DNA from: Hemileia vastatrix
Lineage: Eukaryota > Basidiomycota > Pucciniomycetes > Pucciniales > Zaghouaniaceae
Direction: 5' to 3'
Assembly (NCBI GenBank): GCA_030280995.1
Contig: JASXTE010000015.1
Span: forward strand, 20,480,501-20,544,500
DNA: 64,000 nt
The translations under genes and the position numbers were made by a program. Under the pieces are notes generated by a model. That model searched no databases. It saw only the letters and a program-made list of their open reading frames with translations, and was not told the origin of the DNA. Shown here in pieces: positions 35,809-44,464 of the stretch. Within the stretch, counting starts at the first letter, position 1. Every line of letters begins with the position of its first letter.

Positions 35809-37791
35809 ATGTCTTCTTCTGCTGTTGCTTCTGGATCTTCTAACCCTCTTACTCCCTCAGTTAGAATTGTTTCTTGGGATGGCCCAAAGTTTGATGGGGA
35901 GGAGGTTAAATGGTTCATTAGCAGGTATGAAGCTGCTGCTGCTGTTGATGGTGCTTCTCATGTGGATATGGTGAAACAAGTTAGGTTTTTTATTGCTGAT
36001 AGGGAGGTGGAAAAAGAGGTTATTGCTATGCAGGCATTTAAGGACAAGGATTGGGTTAAGCTTTCTAAAGCTATGGTTGATAGATGGGGTGTTAGGTTTA
36101 CTATGATGGACCTCAATAAAATTGTTGGAGACTGGCAAGCAAAAGGTGGTGTTTCTTCTATGGCTGACTTCAAAAAGCTCTGTGTTCAGTTTGATGAAGT
36201 GGTGGAATATCTCATATTGGTGGATGAGTTAGTGCATGAGAATCAAGCAAAAGATTTGTTTTGGACAGAATGCAGTAGGGATATTCGTATGGACGTCTTG
36301 AAGGATCTTTCAAGAAAAGATTTGATGAAGGAACTGCCTAATGGCGAGCAGAAACTGCCGGCTCTGGAGGTTATCAAGGACAACATTCAAGCCCATCTAA
36401 AGTTATTGGCGTTGGACAAATATCAAGAGTCATGCACTCAATATGTTAGCAAGGTCAGCGAATTTTTGGCCGAAAACAACGATATTATGGTCAAAGCCTA
36501 GGAGGCCAAGAAGGCTCAAATGGGATTACCTGCTGCTAAAGTTGAGGGCAATGTAGATAATAAGATGGTCGATCATTTGGCCGATTTAACTAAACAATTA
36601 AAAATATTTGTTCAAGAAAACCAGAAGGCCAATAAGGCCCCAATCGCTTCTTCGTTGACGTTGACTTCTTATCAGTCCAGAGGATATGAACGTCGAAATT
36701 ATAATGGCAATAATAATGGTAACCGCTTCCCAGGCAATGGGAGAAATGGAGGGAATGGTGGTAGTAGTTATAGAGGTGGCTATGACGAGCCAAAGGTGTG
36801 CTCCTATTGTAATAGGAGAGGGCACAGAGCAACAGTTTGTTTTGCTCTTGATAAGGATATGGATGCTGGGCGAGTTTTATTTGATGGTAAAGTTTATAAA
36901 TTTCCTGATGGTTCATTCATCAAGCCCAGTGATGGACAGTCTCCTTCTGATTTGGTCAGAAGAAGTTTAACGGCTGAAAGGAGAGCCAGATTTGAAGAGG
37001 TGACGGATGAAGATGTTAATGCCAAGGGTGGCAAAAATTGTAATGGTAATGGTGGTAAAGCTGACAAGGGCAAGGAGAAAGAGGTCAGTAAAGCCACATT
37101 CTCTACTTCTTTTGGTGGTTTAGAGCTGGCGATGGTTGCCCAGGTGGAGGGTAGCTGTATGGCTGGCGAATACGATGTTAATGCTGCTAGAAGAGCAGCT
37201 GCTACTAAGGCGAAGAGTAGAATCCAGAGCCAATTGAGGGCTAATCCTGGAAAGGCCAAAAACAAAGTGAACCCTTACTCTAAGGACAAGAATTCTAGTG
37301 CTCAAACTGCCGCCAACAAATTGAAACCTTACTCTAAGGACGAATTATATAAAATGCAGAAGGGGATTTCTGATATGGGGCCCTCTAGTTATGGAAAGTT
37401 TGATTTAAATGGTGAGCCTATGCCAGAGGATGATTCGGATTCTGAGGAGGACGTACCGTTGGCGTCTCTACCCAGACCAAGTTTTAGCGGTCCCATCCCA
37501 ATGGAGGGAGTAAGAAGGACTAGCGATGGATCAGGATTAGTGCAAGAAGCTGGTGACGGAGTTAGGGTTATAGAAAGTGAAGATGTTATAATGGGGGGTG
37601 AAGATGGCTCGGTTGGACCTCAAGAGGTACCCATGGCCAAGGTTGTTAAATCAAAGGTCCAGTATGAGCGGCCAGTAGTTTCTGGTCAAGCTAATGCGAT
37701 GGACACAGTTTTGAATAGGGTGAATCAACTGCAGATTCCCTTATCTTTAGGGGAGTTATTTACGATTAGTCCGGCGCTTGCTGAAAAGTAA
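35809..37791 (+). pseudogene. C gag (capsid and CCHC knuckle), one in-frame TAG
   Basis: The frame opens with MSSSAVASGSSNPLTPSV and continues through a capsid-like region (SWDGPKFDGEEVKWFISRYE, FFIADREVEKEVI). A TAG at 36499-36501 interrupts it, and the same frame resumes at once (EAKKAQMGLPAAKVEG). A glycine/asparagine-rich stretch precedes one CCHC zinc knuckle, CSYCNRRGHRATVC (C-X2-C-X4-H-X4-C). The C-terminus is long, acidic and serine-rich. It ends at TAA 37789, with the protease following in the same frame. The TAG could be a recent mutation or a readthrough site; gag in D lies outside the window, so it cannot be compared here. Confidence 0.88.
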
Positions 37792-38292
37792 AAGAAGCAT
37801 TTGACGAGGCGTCGGGTTTCCACTGGAGAGGTGGAATATATTTGTGAAAATGCTGAGAAGTTTGGGGAAGATGTAGATACGCATTTTTCCGCTCCCCTGG
37901 GTTACCTGGTGGTAACTCTTAACGGTAAAGAAGTAAAGGCCTTGGTCGATTCAGGGTCTCAAATTAATTTAATTTCATTGGAGCAAGCAACAAGTATAGG
38001 CTTGCCAATTAAAAGTGGAACTGGGGGAAACCTCAGAGGCATTGGAGGGCATGCAACAGAGCTGATGGGCACAGCTGAGCATGTCAGGTTAGGCATTGGT
38101 GGATCTGTTGGTAAGGTTCACTTTTATGTGGCCAGAGGAGCAGTCAAAACTGTTCTTGGTGGTCCTTTTTTGATGGATTTTGAGGCCAGGATAGGGTATC
38201 AAGCTGGCATGGGAATTAGTTTGGAAATCACTGGTGAAGATATGCGGAGGTTACATATGCAGTTAGCGCCTCCTGGAGATGAAGGTTGGTAA
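37792..38292 (+). CDS. C retroviral-type aspartic protease
   Basis: Same frame as gag, after its TAA. The active site is ALVDSGSQINLIS (Asp-Ser-Gly), preceded by LGYLVVTLNGKEV and followed by the flap-like GGNLRGIGGHATE and the C-terminal TVLGGPFLMDFEA. That order fits a single-domain retropepsin of about 120 residues. It processes the Gag-Pol polyprotein. Expression requires reading through the gag stop, or another recoding event. The frame ends at TAA 38290, and pol follows in the -1 frame. Confidence 0.85.
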   Translation, partial: KKHLTRRRVSTGEVEYICENAEKFGEDVDTHFSAPLGYLVVTLNGKEVKALVDSGSQINLISLEQATSIGLPIKSGTGGNLRGIGGHATELMGTAEHVRLGIGGSVGKVHFYVARGAVKTVLGGPFLMDFEARIGYQAGMGISLEITGEDMRRLHMQLAPPGDEGW

Positions 38293-38375
38293 ACACGGCC
38301 AGGGATTACTACTCTGTGCCAGTGTTGTGTATGCACCAAGAAGAGGCATATTAAACGGACGGCTTCTGGTGAATT

Positions 38376-39968
38376 ATGTTTGTTGGAAAGGGATGGATGC
38401 CCTCATTTTTTGGGGTAGCAGGGGCTGATCACTCTAATGTTGTAATCTCTCCTCAGGATGAGATCCCAGATTGCAATAGGTCAGCTCACTTGGAGATAAT
38501 TCAAGTGGATTCTCAATTATTTTCTGTTAATATTACTTTGGAGTGCAAATACGTTTTGGACTTTTCTACATGTTTATTGGATTTACCCTGTTTTTCTATT
38601 AAATTTAAAAACGGTGAAAAAGGCAAAATGGGCCAAATTAGGTTGGATAAAAATTGGAAGGGTATGTTTTTTGACCTCCAGCAAGAGGTTAAACTGCAAT
38701 TATCTCCTTCTATTATGGACCTCCAGCAAGAGGGTAAACTGCAAATATCACATCAAAATACGATTAAAAATCTCGGTATAATTAAAACACAAAAAAAAAA
38801 TTTATGTGAAAATGTTATTCCAGACCTGCAGCAAGAGGTTAAACTGCAATTATCTCCTTCTATTATGGACCTCCAGCAAGAGGGTAAACTGCAAATATCA
38901 CATCAAAATATGATTAAAAATCTCGGTATAATTAAAACACAAAAAAATAATTTATGTGAAAATGTTATTCCGGACCTCCAGAAAGAGGTTAAACTGCAAT
39001 TATCTCCTTCTATTATGGACCTCCAGCAAGAGGGTAAACTGCAAATATCACATCAAAATACAATTAAAAATCTCGGTATAATTAAAACACAAAAAAATAA
39101 TTTATGTGAAAATGTTATTCCGGACCTCCAGCAAGAGGTTAAACTGCAATTATCTCCTTCTATTATGGACCTCCAGCAAGAGGGTAAACTGCAAATATCA
39201 CATCAAAATACAATTAAAAATCTCAGTATAATTAAAACACAAAAAAATAATTTATGTGAAAATGTTATTCCGGACCTCCAGCAAGAGGTTAAACTGCAAT
39301 TATCTCCTTCTATTATGGACCTCCAGCAAGAGGGTAAACTGCAAATATCACATCAAAATACGATTAAAAATCTCGGTATAATTAAAACACAAAAAAATAA
39401 TTTATGTGAAAATGTTATTCCGGACCTCCAGCAAGAGGTTAAACTGCAATTATCTCCTTCTATTATGGACCTCCAGCAAGAGGGTAAACTGCAAATATCA
39501 CATCAAAATACGATTAAAAATCTCGGTATAATTAAAACACAAAAAAATAATTTATGTGAAAATGTTATTCCGGACCTCCAGCAAGAGAGTAAACTGCAAT
39601 TATCTCATCAAAACCTGATAAAAAATCTCGGTATAATTAAAAAACAAAAAAATAATTTTTGTGAAAATTCAATTCCGGTTCTCCAGCAAGAGGTTAAACT
39701 GCCAACTTTCTTTACGGGTGATTTACTGTTGGATAAGGGAAGCAAAGGTGTTGGAAAATCTGTTTATAAATTAGACAAGGGAAAGGAGAAAAGGGTAAAA
39801 TTTAAAAATGAAATAAAATATTTTTCTTATTTTTCTTATTCTGATTCTGGCAATGAAGAAGATTCATTTGATGAAATATGTAATGGCGATACAAAAGTAA
39901 ATGTTTTACCTCAAGTTTATTTAGTTGTGGACGCAGCCAAATATAAGAAGGTAGCAAATAAAGATTGA
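38376..39968 (+). CDS. C pol N-terminal extension with 50-residue tandem repeats
   Basis: This 530-codon frame lies between protease and RT, in the RT frame; a TGA at 39966 separates the two. The first ~95 residues are a normal-looking beta-rich region (LEIIQVDSQLFSVNITLE, LDLPCFSIKF). Then come six near-identical 50-residue repeats and a truncated seventh, each with DLQQEVKLQLSPSIM and DLQQEGKLQISHQN plus a lysine-rich link. The tail is acidic. Chromodomain elements A and B have no such extension. It may be a spacer, or the coding may be incidental to the nucleotide motif repeated within it. Confidence 0.8.
   Translation: MFVGKGWMPSFFGVAGADHSNVVISPQDEIPDCNRSAHLEIIQVDSQLFSVNITLECKYVLDFSTCLLDLPCFSIKFKNGEKGKMGQIRLDKNWKGMFFDLQQEVKLQLSPSIMDLQQEGKLQISHQNTIKNLGIIKTQKKNLCENVIPDLQQEVKLQLSPSIMDLQQEGKLQISHQNMIKNLGIIKTQKNNLCENVIPDLQKEVKLQLSPSIMDLQQEGKLQISHQNTIKNLGIIKTQKNNLCENVIPDLQQEVKLQLSPSIMDLQQEGKLQISHQNTIKNLSIIKTQKNNLCENVIPDLQQEVKLQLSPSIMDLQQEGKLQISHQNTIKNLGIIKTQKNNLCENVIPDLQQEVKLQLSPSIMDLQQEGKLQISHQNTIKNLGIIKTQKNNLCENVIPDLQQESKLQLSHQNLIKNLGIIKKQKNNFCENSIPVLQQEVKLPTFFTGDLLLDKGSKGVGKSVYKLDKGKEKRVKFKNEIKYFSYFSYSDSGNEEDSFDEICNGDTKVNVLPQVYLVVDAAKYKKVANKD
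38673..39703 (+). repeat. 150-bp tandem repeat array in C pol
   Basis: Six full 150-bp units start at 38673, 38823, 38973, 39123, 39273 and 39423. A shortened seventh at 39573 lacks ~45 bp, and a final partial unit ends near 39703. Units differ at only a few positions, so the array is recently homogenised. Each unit contains two copies of CTC-CAGCAA-GAG-GKTAAACTG, the hairpin motif also found in the 3' region. Confidence 0.95.
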
Positions 39969-40007
39969 CCTATTAATGAACCGCTACCTGCTGAATTAAA
40001 TCCACCT

Positions 40008-41765
40008 TTGAGAAGACCAAGGTTATCAAGAGATCCTTATGAAAGTACCTTGGTAAAGAATCCACCTGAATTTTTTGAGACGTCAAGAATCACTTTTGAG
40101 AGACTGGGTGTTGTTAATTTTGGACCTGATGGTTGGTTGTCTGGAGAAGAGAAGAAGTTGTTGTTGGATGTGATGGTCAAGCGAGAGAAGGCCATTGCTT
40201 TTGTAGAAGAGGAGAGGGGTGTGTTGAAGCATTCCTATGGGGAGCCTTACAAGATTCCTGTGGTATGTCATGAACAGTGGCAGCAGAAACCGATTCCTAT
40301 TCCGGCTGCATTAAAAGAAGCCTATATTGAAGTTGTCAGAGAACGGATACGCACTGGACTGTATGAGCAATCAACATCAAGTTATTCTAGTCCGGTATTT
40401 TGTATCAAGAAACCGAATGGCAAGCTTAGAGTTGTTCATGATCTTAGGGAATTAAATAGGGTTACAATAAAGGATGCTGGGATACCACCTAGTGCTGAGG
40501 AGTTTGTTGAAGCGTTTGCAGGGAGAGTGTGTTATGGTTTGGGAGATATTATGGGTGGATATGATGAGAGAGAGTTACATCCGGACTCAAGGCCTCTCAC
40601 TACATTCGATACGCCACTTGGACGTTTACAGTTAACAAGATTACCTCAAGGAGCAACAAATTCGGTTGCAGTTTATCAAGCTCAGATGGCTTGGATCCTT
40701 CAAGACGAAATTTCACAATATGCTGGAATCTTTATAGATGATGGAGGAATTAAGGGACCAACAACCGACTATGATAACCAGGTGTTGGAAGAGAATCCTG
40801 GGATACGCAAATTCATTTGGGAGTTTGCAATTACATTAGAAAGAATCTTTTTTCGAATTGAAGAGGCTGGTTTAACTATTTCAGGTTCAAAATTTTCCTG
40901 TTGTGTGCCAGCCTTAGAAATATTAGGCCATGTGGTATGTAGAGAGGGTAGGATTATGTCCAAGAAGAAAGTTAACAAAATTCAGTCCTGGCCAAGACCC
41001 AAGAATACGACTGAAGTTAGAGGGTTTTTAGGTGTTTTTGTATATGTTAGAATGTTTATCAAGGACTTTTCTTCATTGGCAGCTCCATTGAGACGGTTAA
41101 CGAGAAAGGATGCAGACTGGGAGTGGGATGAAGAGTGTGAGAAGGCGTTTGTGAAGTTGAAGGAGGTTGTGGGGAAGGATTTAGTCCTGCACAAGTTGGA
41201 TTATGGAAAAGATGCTGGTAGAATTTATTTAGCAGTTGATTCAAGTCAGGTTGCAGCTGGGGCGGTTTTGTCTCAGATGGATAAAGCTGGTTACATCAGG
41301 CCAGTTAGGTATGAATCTGTAGTATTTACTGAGGTCGAATCAAGATATTCTCAACCAAAATTGGAATTATGTGGTGTGGCGAAAATACTGAAGAAACTTC
41401 AGCATATTTTGTGGGGGCAACATTTTGAGTTGCAAGTGGATGCGAAATCGTTAATCCAGATGATTAATTCCCCAAGTTTACCGAACGCACCCATGACGAG
41501 ATGGGTAGCTTTTATTCAACATTTTTCATTTGATTTAGTTCATAAGCCTGGAAAGAATTTTACTATGCCAGATGGTTTATCAAGGAGACCACCCACTGAA
41601 GAAGATTCAGACTCAGAAGAGTTCGATGAAGATATACCTATTATCAAAGCCAGCACTAAAGGAGCTGAAGACTTTCCATACCTCCCCCATGAGGTTAAAC
41701 TGGCAGGACTATTGTGTTTAGATTATGATGATGATGACCTCCACCAAGAGGATAATGGAAAATAG
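40008..41765 (+). CDS. C reverse transcriptase and RNase H
   Basis: The RT covers roughly residues 90-330. Visible motifs are KPNGKLRVVHDLRELN, the catalytic region LGDIMGGYDERELHPDS, RLPQGATNSVAVYQ and the active-site FIDDGGIKGP, then LTISGSKFSCCVPALEILGHVV and a tether with VRGFLGVFVYVRMFI. RNase H follows: LAVDSSQVAAGAVLSQ, VESRYSQPKLELCGV, LQVDAKSLIQMI. It ends in an acidic tail with LPHEVKLAG and DDLHQED, which are coding instances of the hairpin motif. It starts from the TGA-separated upstream frame, so the ATG is uncertain. All catalytic residues are intact. The frame changes near its end, before the integrase. Confidence 0.92.
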   Translation: MRRPRLSRDPYESTLVKNPPEFFETSRITFERLGVVNFGPDGWLSGEEKKLLLDVMVKREKAIAFVEEERGVLKHSYGEPYKIPVVCHEQWQQKPIPIPAALKEAYIEVVRERIRTGLYEQSTSSYSSPVFCIKKPNGKLRVVHDLRELNRVTIKDAGIPPSAEEFVEAFAGRVCYGLGDIMGGYDERELHPDSRPLTTFDTPLGRLQLTRLPQGATNSVAVYQAQMAWILQDEISQYAGIFIDDGGIKGPTTDYDNQVLEENPGIRKFIWEFAITLERIFFRIEEAGLTISGSKFSCCVPALEILGHVVCREGRIMSKKKVNKIQSWPRPKNTTEVRGFLGVFVYVRMFIKDFSSLAAPLRRLTRKDADWEWDEECEKAFVKLKEVVGKDLVLHKLDYGKDAGRIYLAVDSSQVAAGAVLSQMDKAGYIRPVRYESVVFTEVESRYSQPKLELCGVAKILKKLQHILWGQHFELQVDAKSLIQMINSPSLPNAPMTRWVAFIQHFSFDLVHKPGKNFTMPDGLSRRPPTEEDSDSEEFDEDIPIIKASTKGAEDFPYLPHEVKLAGLLCLDYDDDDLHQEDNGK

Positions 41766-43416
41766 TTTATATGTTAATAAAGGTGTTGGAAAAGGTGTAG
41801 ATAAATTCGGTAGAAAGGAGGTAGAAGAAGATGTGGTGTATGTAGAGGAAGATGGATTGGTAGTGTGGGATAGTAGTAAGTTAAGGAATGGTGTATATGT
41901 TGGAGAATTAGAGAATTTAAATAAAAAGGTGGATAAAGAGAAATAGGTATTTTCAAATGCGGTTTAAGAAGGATCCAAAGGTTCAGAAGAAAAATGTCAA
42001 CATAGCTCGATTAAAGATTTATTTAGGGGTCAACGATTATTGGCTCATTCATGTGCAGGTGATATTGGTGATAGAGAAGTCCCTATTGATGTTATATTAA
42101 TCGATTTTCAAGATGAAGTCTGGGGTCAGACTGGTTTTTATTTTTTGTTAGTCAAATATTTGTTGACTTTAGAGAGGCTAGAAGATTGTGAAGACGATGA
42201 ATGGGTGGCTATCAAGAGGAAGTCATCTACATTTTACCTATCTGGTCGACGTTTAATGAGGAGAAGGTATCCAAATCCTCAAGTAGTTATAACTCAACAG
42301 AAGGGGCAAGAATTAGTTTTGAAATCACTGCATGAAGATCTCGGGCATAGAGGCGTTGGAGAAACATTTAGAAGAATTTATGATCAATTTTGGTGGCCTG
42401 GCATGAAGATTGCTTTTAAACAGTGGGTTCAGTCATGTGAAGAATGTCAAAGACGAAGTTATTTAAGGCCAAAAGAACCTGGACGCGCGACTGGTAAATA
42501 TACGCTCTTTGGGAGAGTTAGTTTAGATGCCGTTCATATAAAAGAGGGACGGTATAAATATTTAATAGTAGCCAGAGATGATTTATCTGGTTGGGTAGAT
42601 GCAGCGCCTCTTATTAATTTAACTGCCAAAAATGTGGCAGAATTTTTTTTGAATAATTGGGTATATAGGTATGGGGTGATGAAGTTGGTAACGGTAGATG
42701 GAGGTCCTGAATTTGGGACAGAGTTTAAAGAGGCCGTATTGAAAGTTGGATCAAAGGTTAGGGTAGCAACCCCATATTATCCTGAAGCTGAAGGCATGGT
42801 TGAAAGAGGGCATCAAGTTATTAAGGATGCTTTAGTTAAAATGTGTGGGACAAGTTCCGAAAAGTGGAGGCACTATTTACCTTTAGTTTTATTTGCTGAT
42901 CAAATCACTGCCAAAAGGACGACTGGATTTTCACCTTATGAACTTGTTTTTGGACAGAAAGCAGTTTTACCGGTTGATTTAGAAGCTGAATCATATCTTG
43001 GAGTTGACTGGGACACGGTCAAAACTACTGAAGAATTATTGTGTGCAAGAATGATGCAGCTAGAAAAGAAAGAAGAATATTTAGAAAAGGCATATTCGCG
43101 GATGATGAAGATCAGAAACCAATCAGTTAGATATTGGGATGAGCGGTTGGCACATCGCTTAAGGAAACCTTTGAACCCAGGTGATATGGTCCTGGTGTAT
43201 AATAGGAGTTTGGAAAGTCAGTGGGGAAAGATGTTTGCAGATAGGTGGAATGGACCGTATAAAATCAAGGAGCAAGTTTCCAGCGGTTCATATGTGCTAG
43301 AAGAGTTGGATGGAGTAGTATTGAAAAAGAGGGTTATGGCCGATCAAGTGAAACGGTTCTATCCTAGAGGCACCAGGAGTGCCGAAGTATACCTCCGCAA
43401 TGAGGATAAACTATGA
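41735..43416 (+). pseudogene. C integrase (zinc finger and DDE core), frame-shifted from RT
   Basis: The +1 frame relative to RT. It starts with a linker (VVWDSSKLRNGVYVGELENL) that matches D (VFVWDGSKLENGVFVSEL), broken by TAG 41944 and a TAA near 41964. The main frame 42040-43416 is intact: zinc finger LHEDLGHRG...CEECQRRSY, catalytic VSLDAVHIKEG, TVDGGPEFGTEF and YYPEAEGMVERGHQ (D, D, E), then a GPY/F-like C-terminal domain (WNGPYKIKE). There is no chromodomain. The last residues YLRNEDKL are encoded by a CCTC-N6-GAGG hairpin motif. The linker stops suggest a defective copy. Confidence 0.88.
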
Positions 43417-43460
43417 TATCAACAAAATTTTATGGATTCCTCCGCAACGAGGATAAACTA
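43392..43460 (+). repeat. Two hairpin motifs at the end of C pol
   Basis: CCTC-CGCAAT-GAGG-ATAAACT at 43392-43412 and CCTC-CGCAAC-GAGG-ATAAACT at 43439-43459. The first overlaps the last codons of pol and its stop; the second is already non-coding. Two more coding copies lie at 41681-41702 and 41738-41756 (CCTC-CCCCAT-GAGG and CCTC-CACCAA-GAGG). Stem bases are constant while the loop changes. Confidence 0.8.
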
Positions 43461-43677
43461 TCTTCTTTTTTATCAAAATACTTTACTATCGTTACACTGC
43501 ATATGGACGACGAAACTATGATGAAACTTAACGAAATTCAAGAAGACCTTCGTTGAAATTTTCAAAAACTTAAAATTCTTAAAATATGGGTGAAGATAGT
43601 GTTGGAAATTTTTTTTTAAAATTTATTGGAAGAAGTGTTCACAGGGGAACCTTCTTAATTTAATATTGGCAAGTGTG

Positions 43678-43718
43678 GGGGTAATTGATGGGCTGGCTGC
43701 TTTATACACAATTACCCC
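43678..43718 (+). ncRNA. Two-stage stem-loop GGGGTAATT/AATTACCCC in C
   Basis: Outer stem GGGGTAATT with AATTACCCC (9 bp); inner GGGC-TGGCT-GCTT pairs with two G-U wobbles where D copies have GAGC/GCTC. It is followed ~65 bp later by an AGTC-N6-GACT-ATAAACTGG hairpin at 43786-43809. The same two-part order, at similar spacing, occurs three times in D. Confidence 0.65.
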
Positions 43719-43785
43719 ATAATGTTCGTTTTCAAAATTTTCCCTGTTTCTAGTTGAATCCTGGCTTTGTCTTTTAATTTTAGGA

Positions 43786-43809
43786 AGTCCACTAAGACTA
43801 TAAACTGGA
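43786..43809 (+). repeat. Hairpin motif AGTC-CACTAA-GACT-ATAAACTGG
   Basis: A single copy downstream of the two-stage stem-loop. The outer pair is A-T where other copies have G-C (GGTC/GACC) or C-G (CCTC/GAGG). Confidence 0.75.
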
Positions 43810-43934
43810 ACGAATAAAGAGACACCGCCCTCAACACTGGATTCAAGATTCTTTTTATTTTATTTTGTTTTTGATTTTTTTATGTTAGATTGTGATTTCT
43901 TTTCTTTAATATATATTATGAATTAATGTAAAGG

Positions 43935-43997
43935 TGATGCTCACTGGTGGTCTCTAATCATTTTTATAAATTGGAGGGAGCCCACCCAGTGATCATC
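43935..43997 (+). ncRNA. Stem with an enclosed polypurine-like 11-mer
   Basis: TCACTGGTGG...CCCACCCAGTGA forms a stem, with a loop holding ATTGGAGGGAG, the same 11-mer that forms the true polypurine tract at 46574-46584. D has the same arrangement at 60547-60612 with a perfect GATCACTGG/CCAGTGATC stem. It could be a second priming site or a decoy; the role is inferred. Confidence 0.6.
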
Positions 43998-44066
43998 ATT
44001 ATAAAAATTATCTTCTAAAAACTTTCATTTCATTTCATTTCTTTTCAATTTCTCAAAATTGTGTAA

Positions 44067-44092
44067 CCACATCAAGTTGCACTTGGATGTGG
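44067..44092 (+). ncRNA. Bulged-G hairpin CCACATCAAG/CTTGGATGTGG
   Basis: A 10-bp stem with one unpaired G and a 5-nt loop (TTGCA). Two D copies (60099-60124 and 60333-60355) keep the bulged G; one of them replaces the inner pairs CAAG/CTTG with TAGG/CCTG. Paired substitutions support a real structure. Confidence 0.65.
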
Positions 44093-44099
44093 GTATGAT

Positions 44100-44464
44100 G
44101 TCGAGGGTACAGCTCATCAAATGGCGGGGGGGCATCTTTTAAAATTTTATTTTGAAATTTTATTTTATTACTTTTTTATCTTTCTTTTCACATTTTTTTA
44201 TCTTTCTTTAAAAATTAAATTTTAACTTTTATTTCAAAACTATCTTTTTTTAAAAAATCTTTTATTTTAAATTTAAGTCATAAAAATAAAAAAAAAATAA
44301 TAAAAATAATAATAAAAAAAAATAAATAAAATAACTAAAAATATAAAATAAAATAAAAAAAAAAAAAAAAAAAAAAGGTATTTTAGTTTTAGGTAGTTTA
44401 GATGTTTATATTTTTTTATTTTTCAAACATTATTCAAGAAAGCTACATACCAGGAAGAACACCA
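44100..44464. other. Low-complexity A/T stretch in the C 3' region
   Basis: T-rich then A-rich tracts (44150-44376) with no coding pattern. A GGCGGGGGGGCATC block at about 44123 closes the conserved module. Confidence 0.5.

Noticed and set aside
36590..37305. Several minus-strand frames inside C gag
   Set aside because: Shadows of the gag frame, which has clear capsid and zinc-knuckle motifs. No conserved features on the opposite strand.
38673..39703. Regular repeats considered as a CRISPR array
   Set aside because: Units are 150 bp without unique spacers, within a retrotransposon reading frame of a eukaryotic-type genome.
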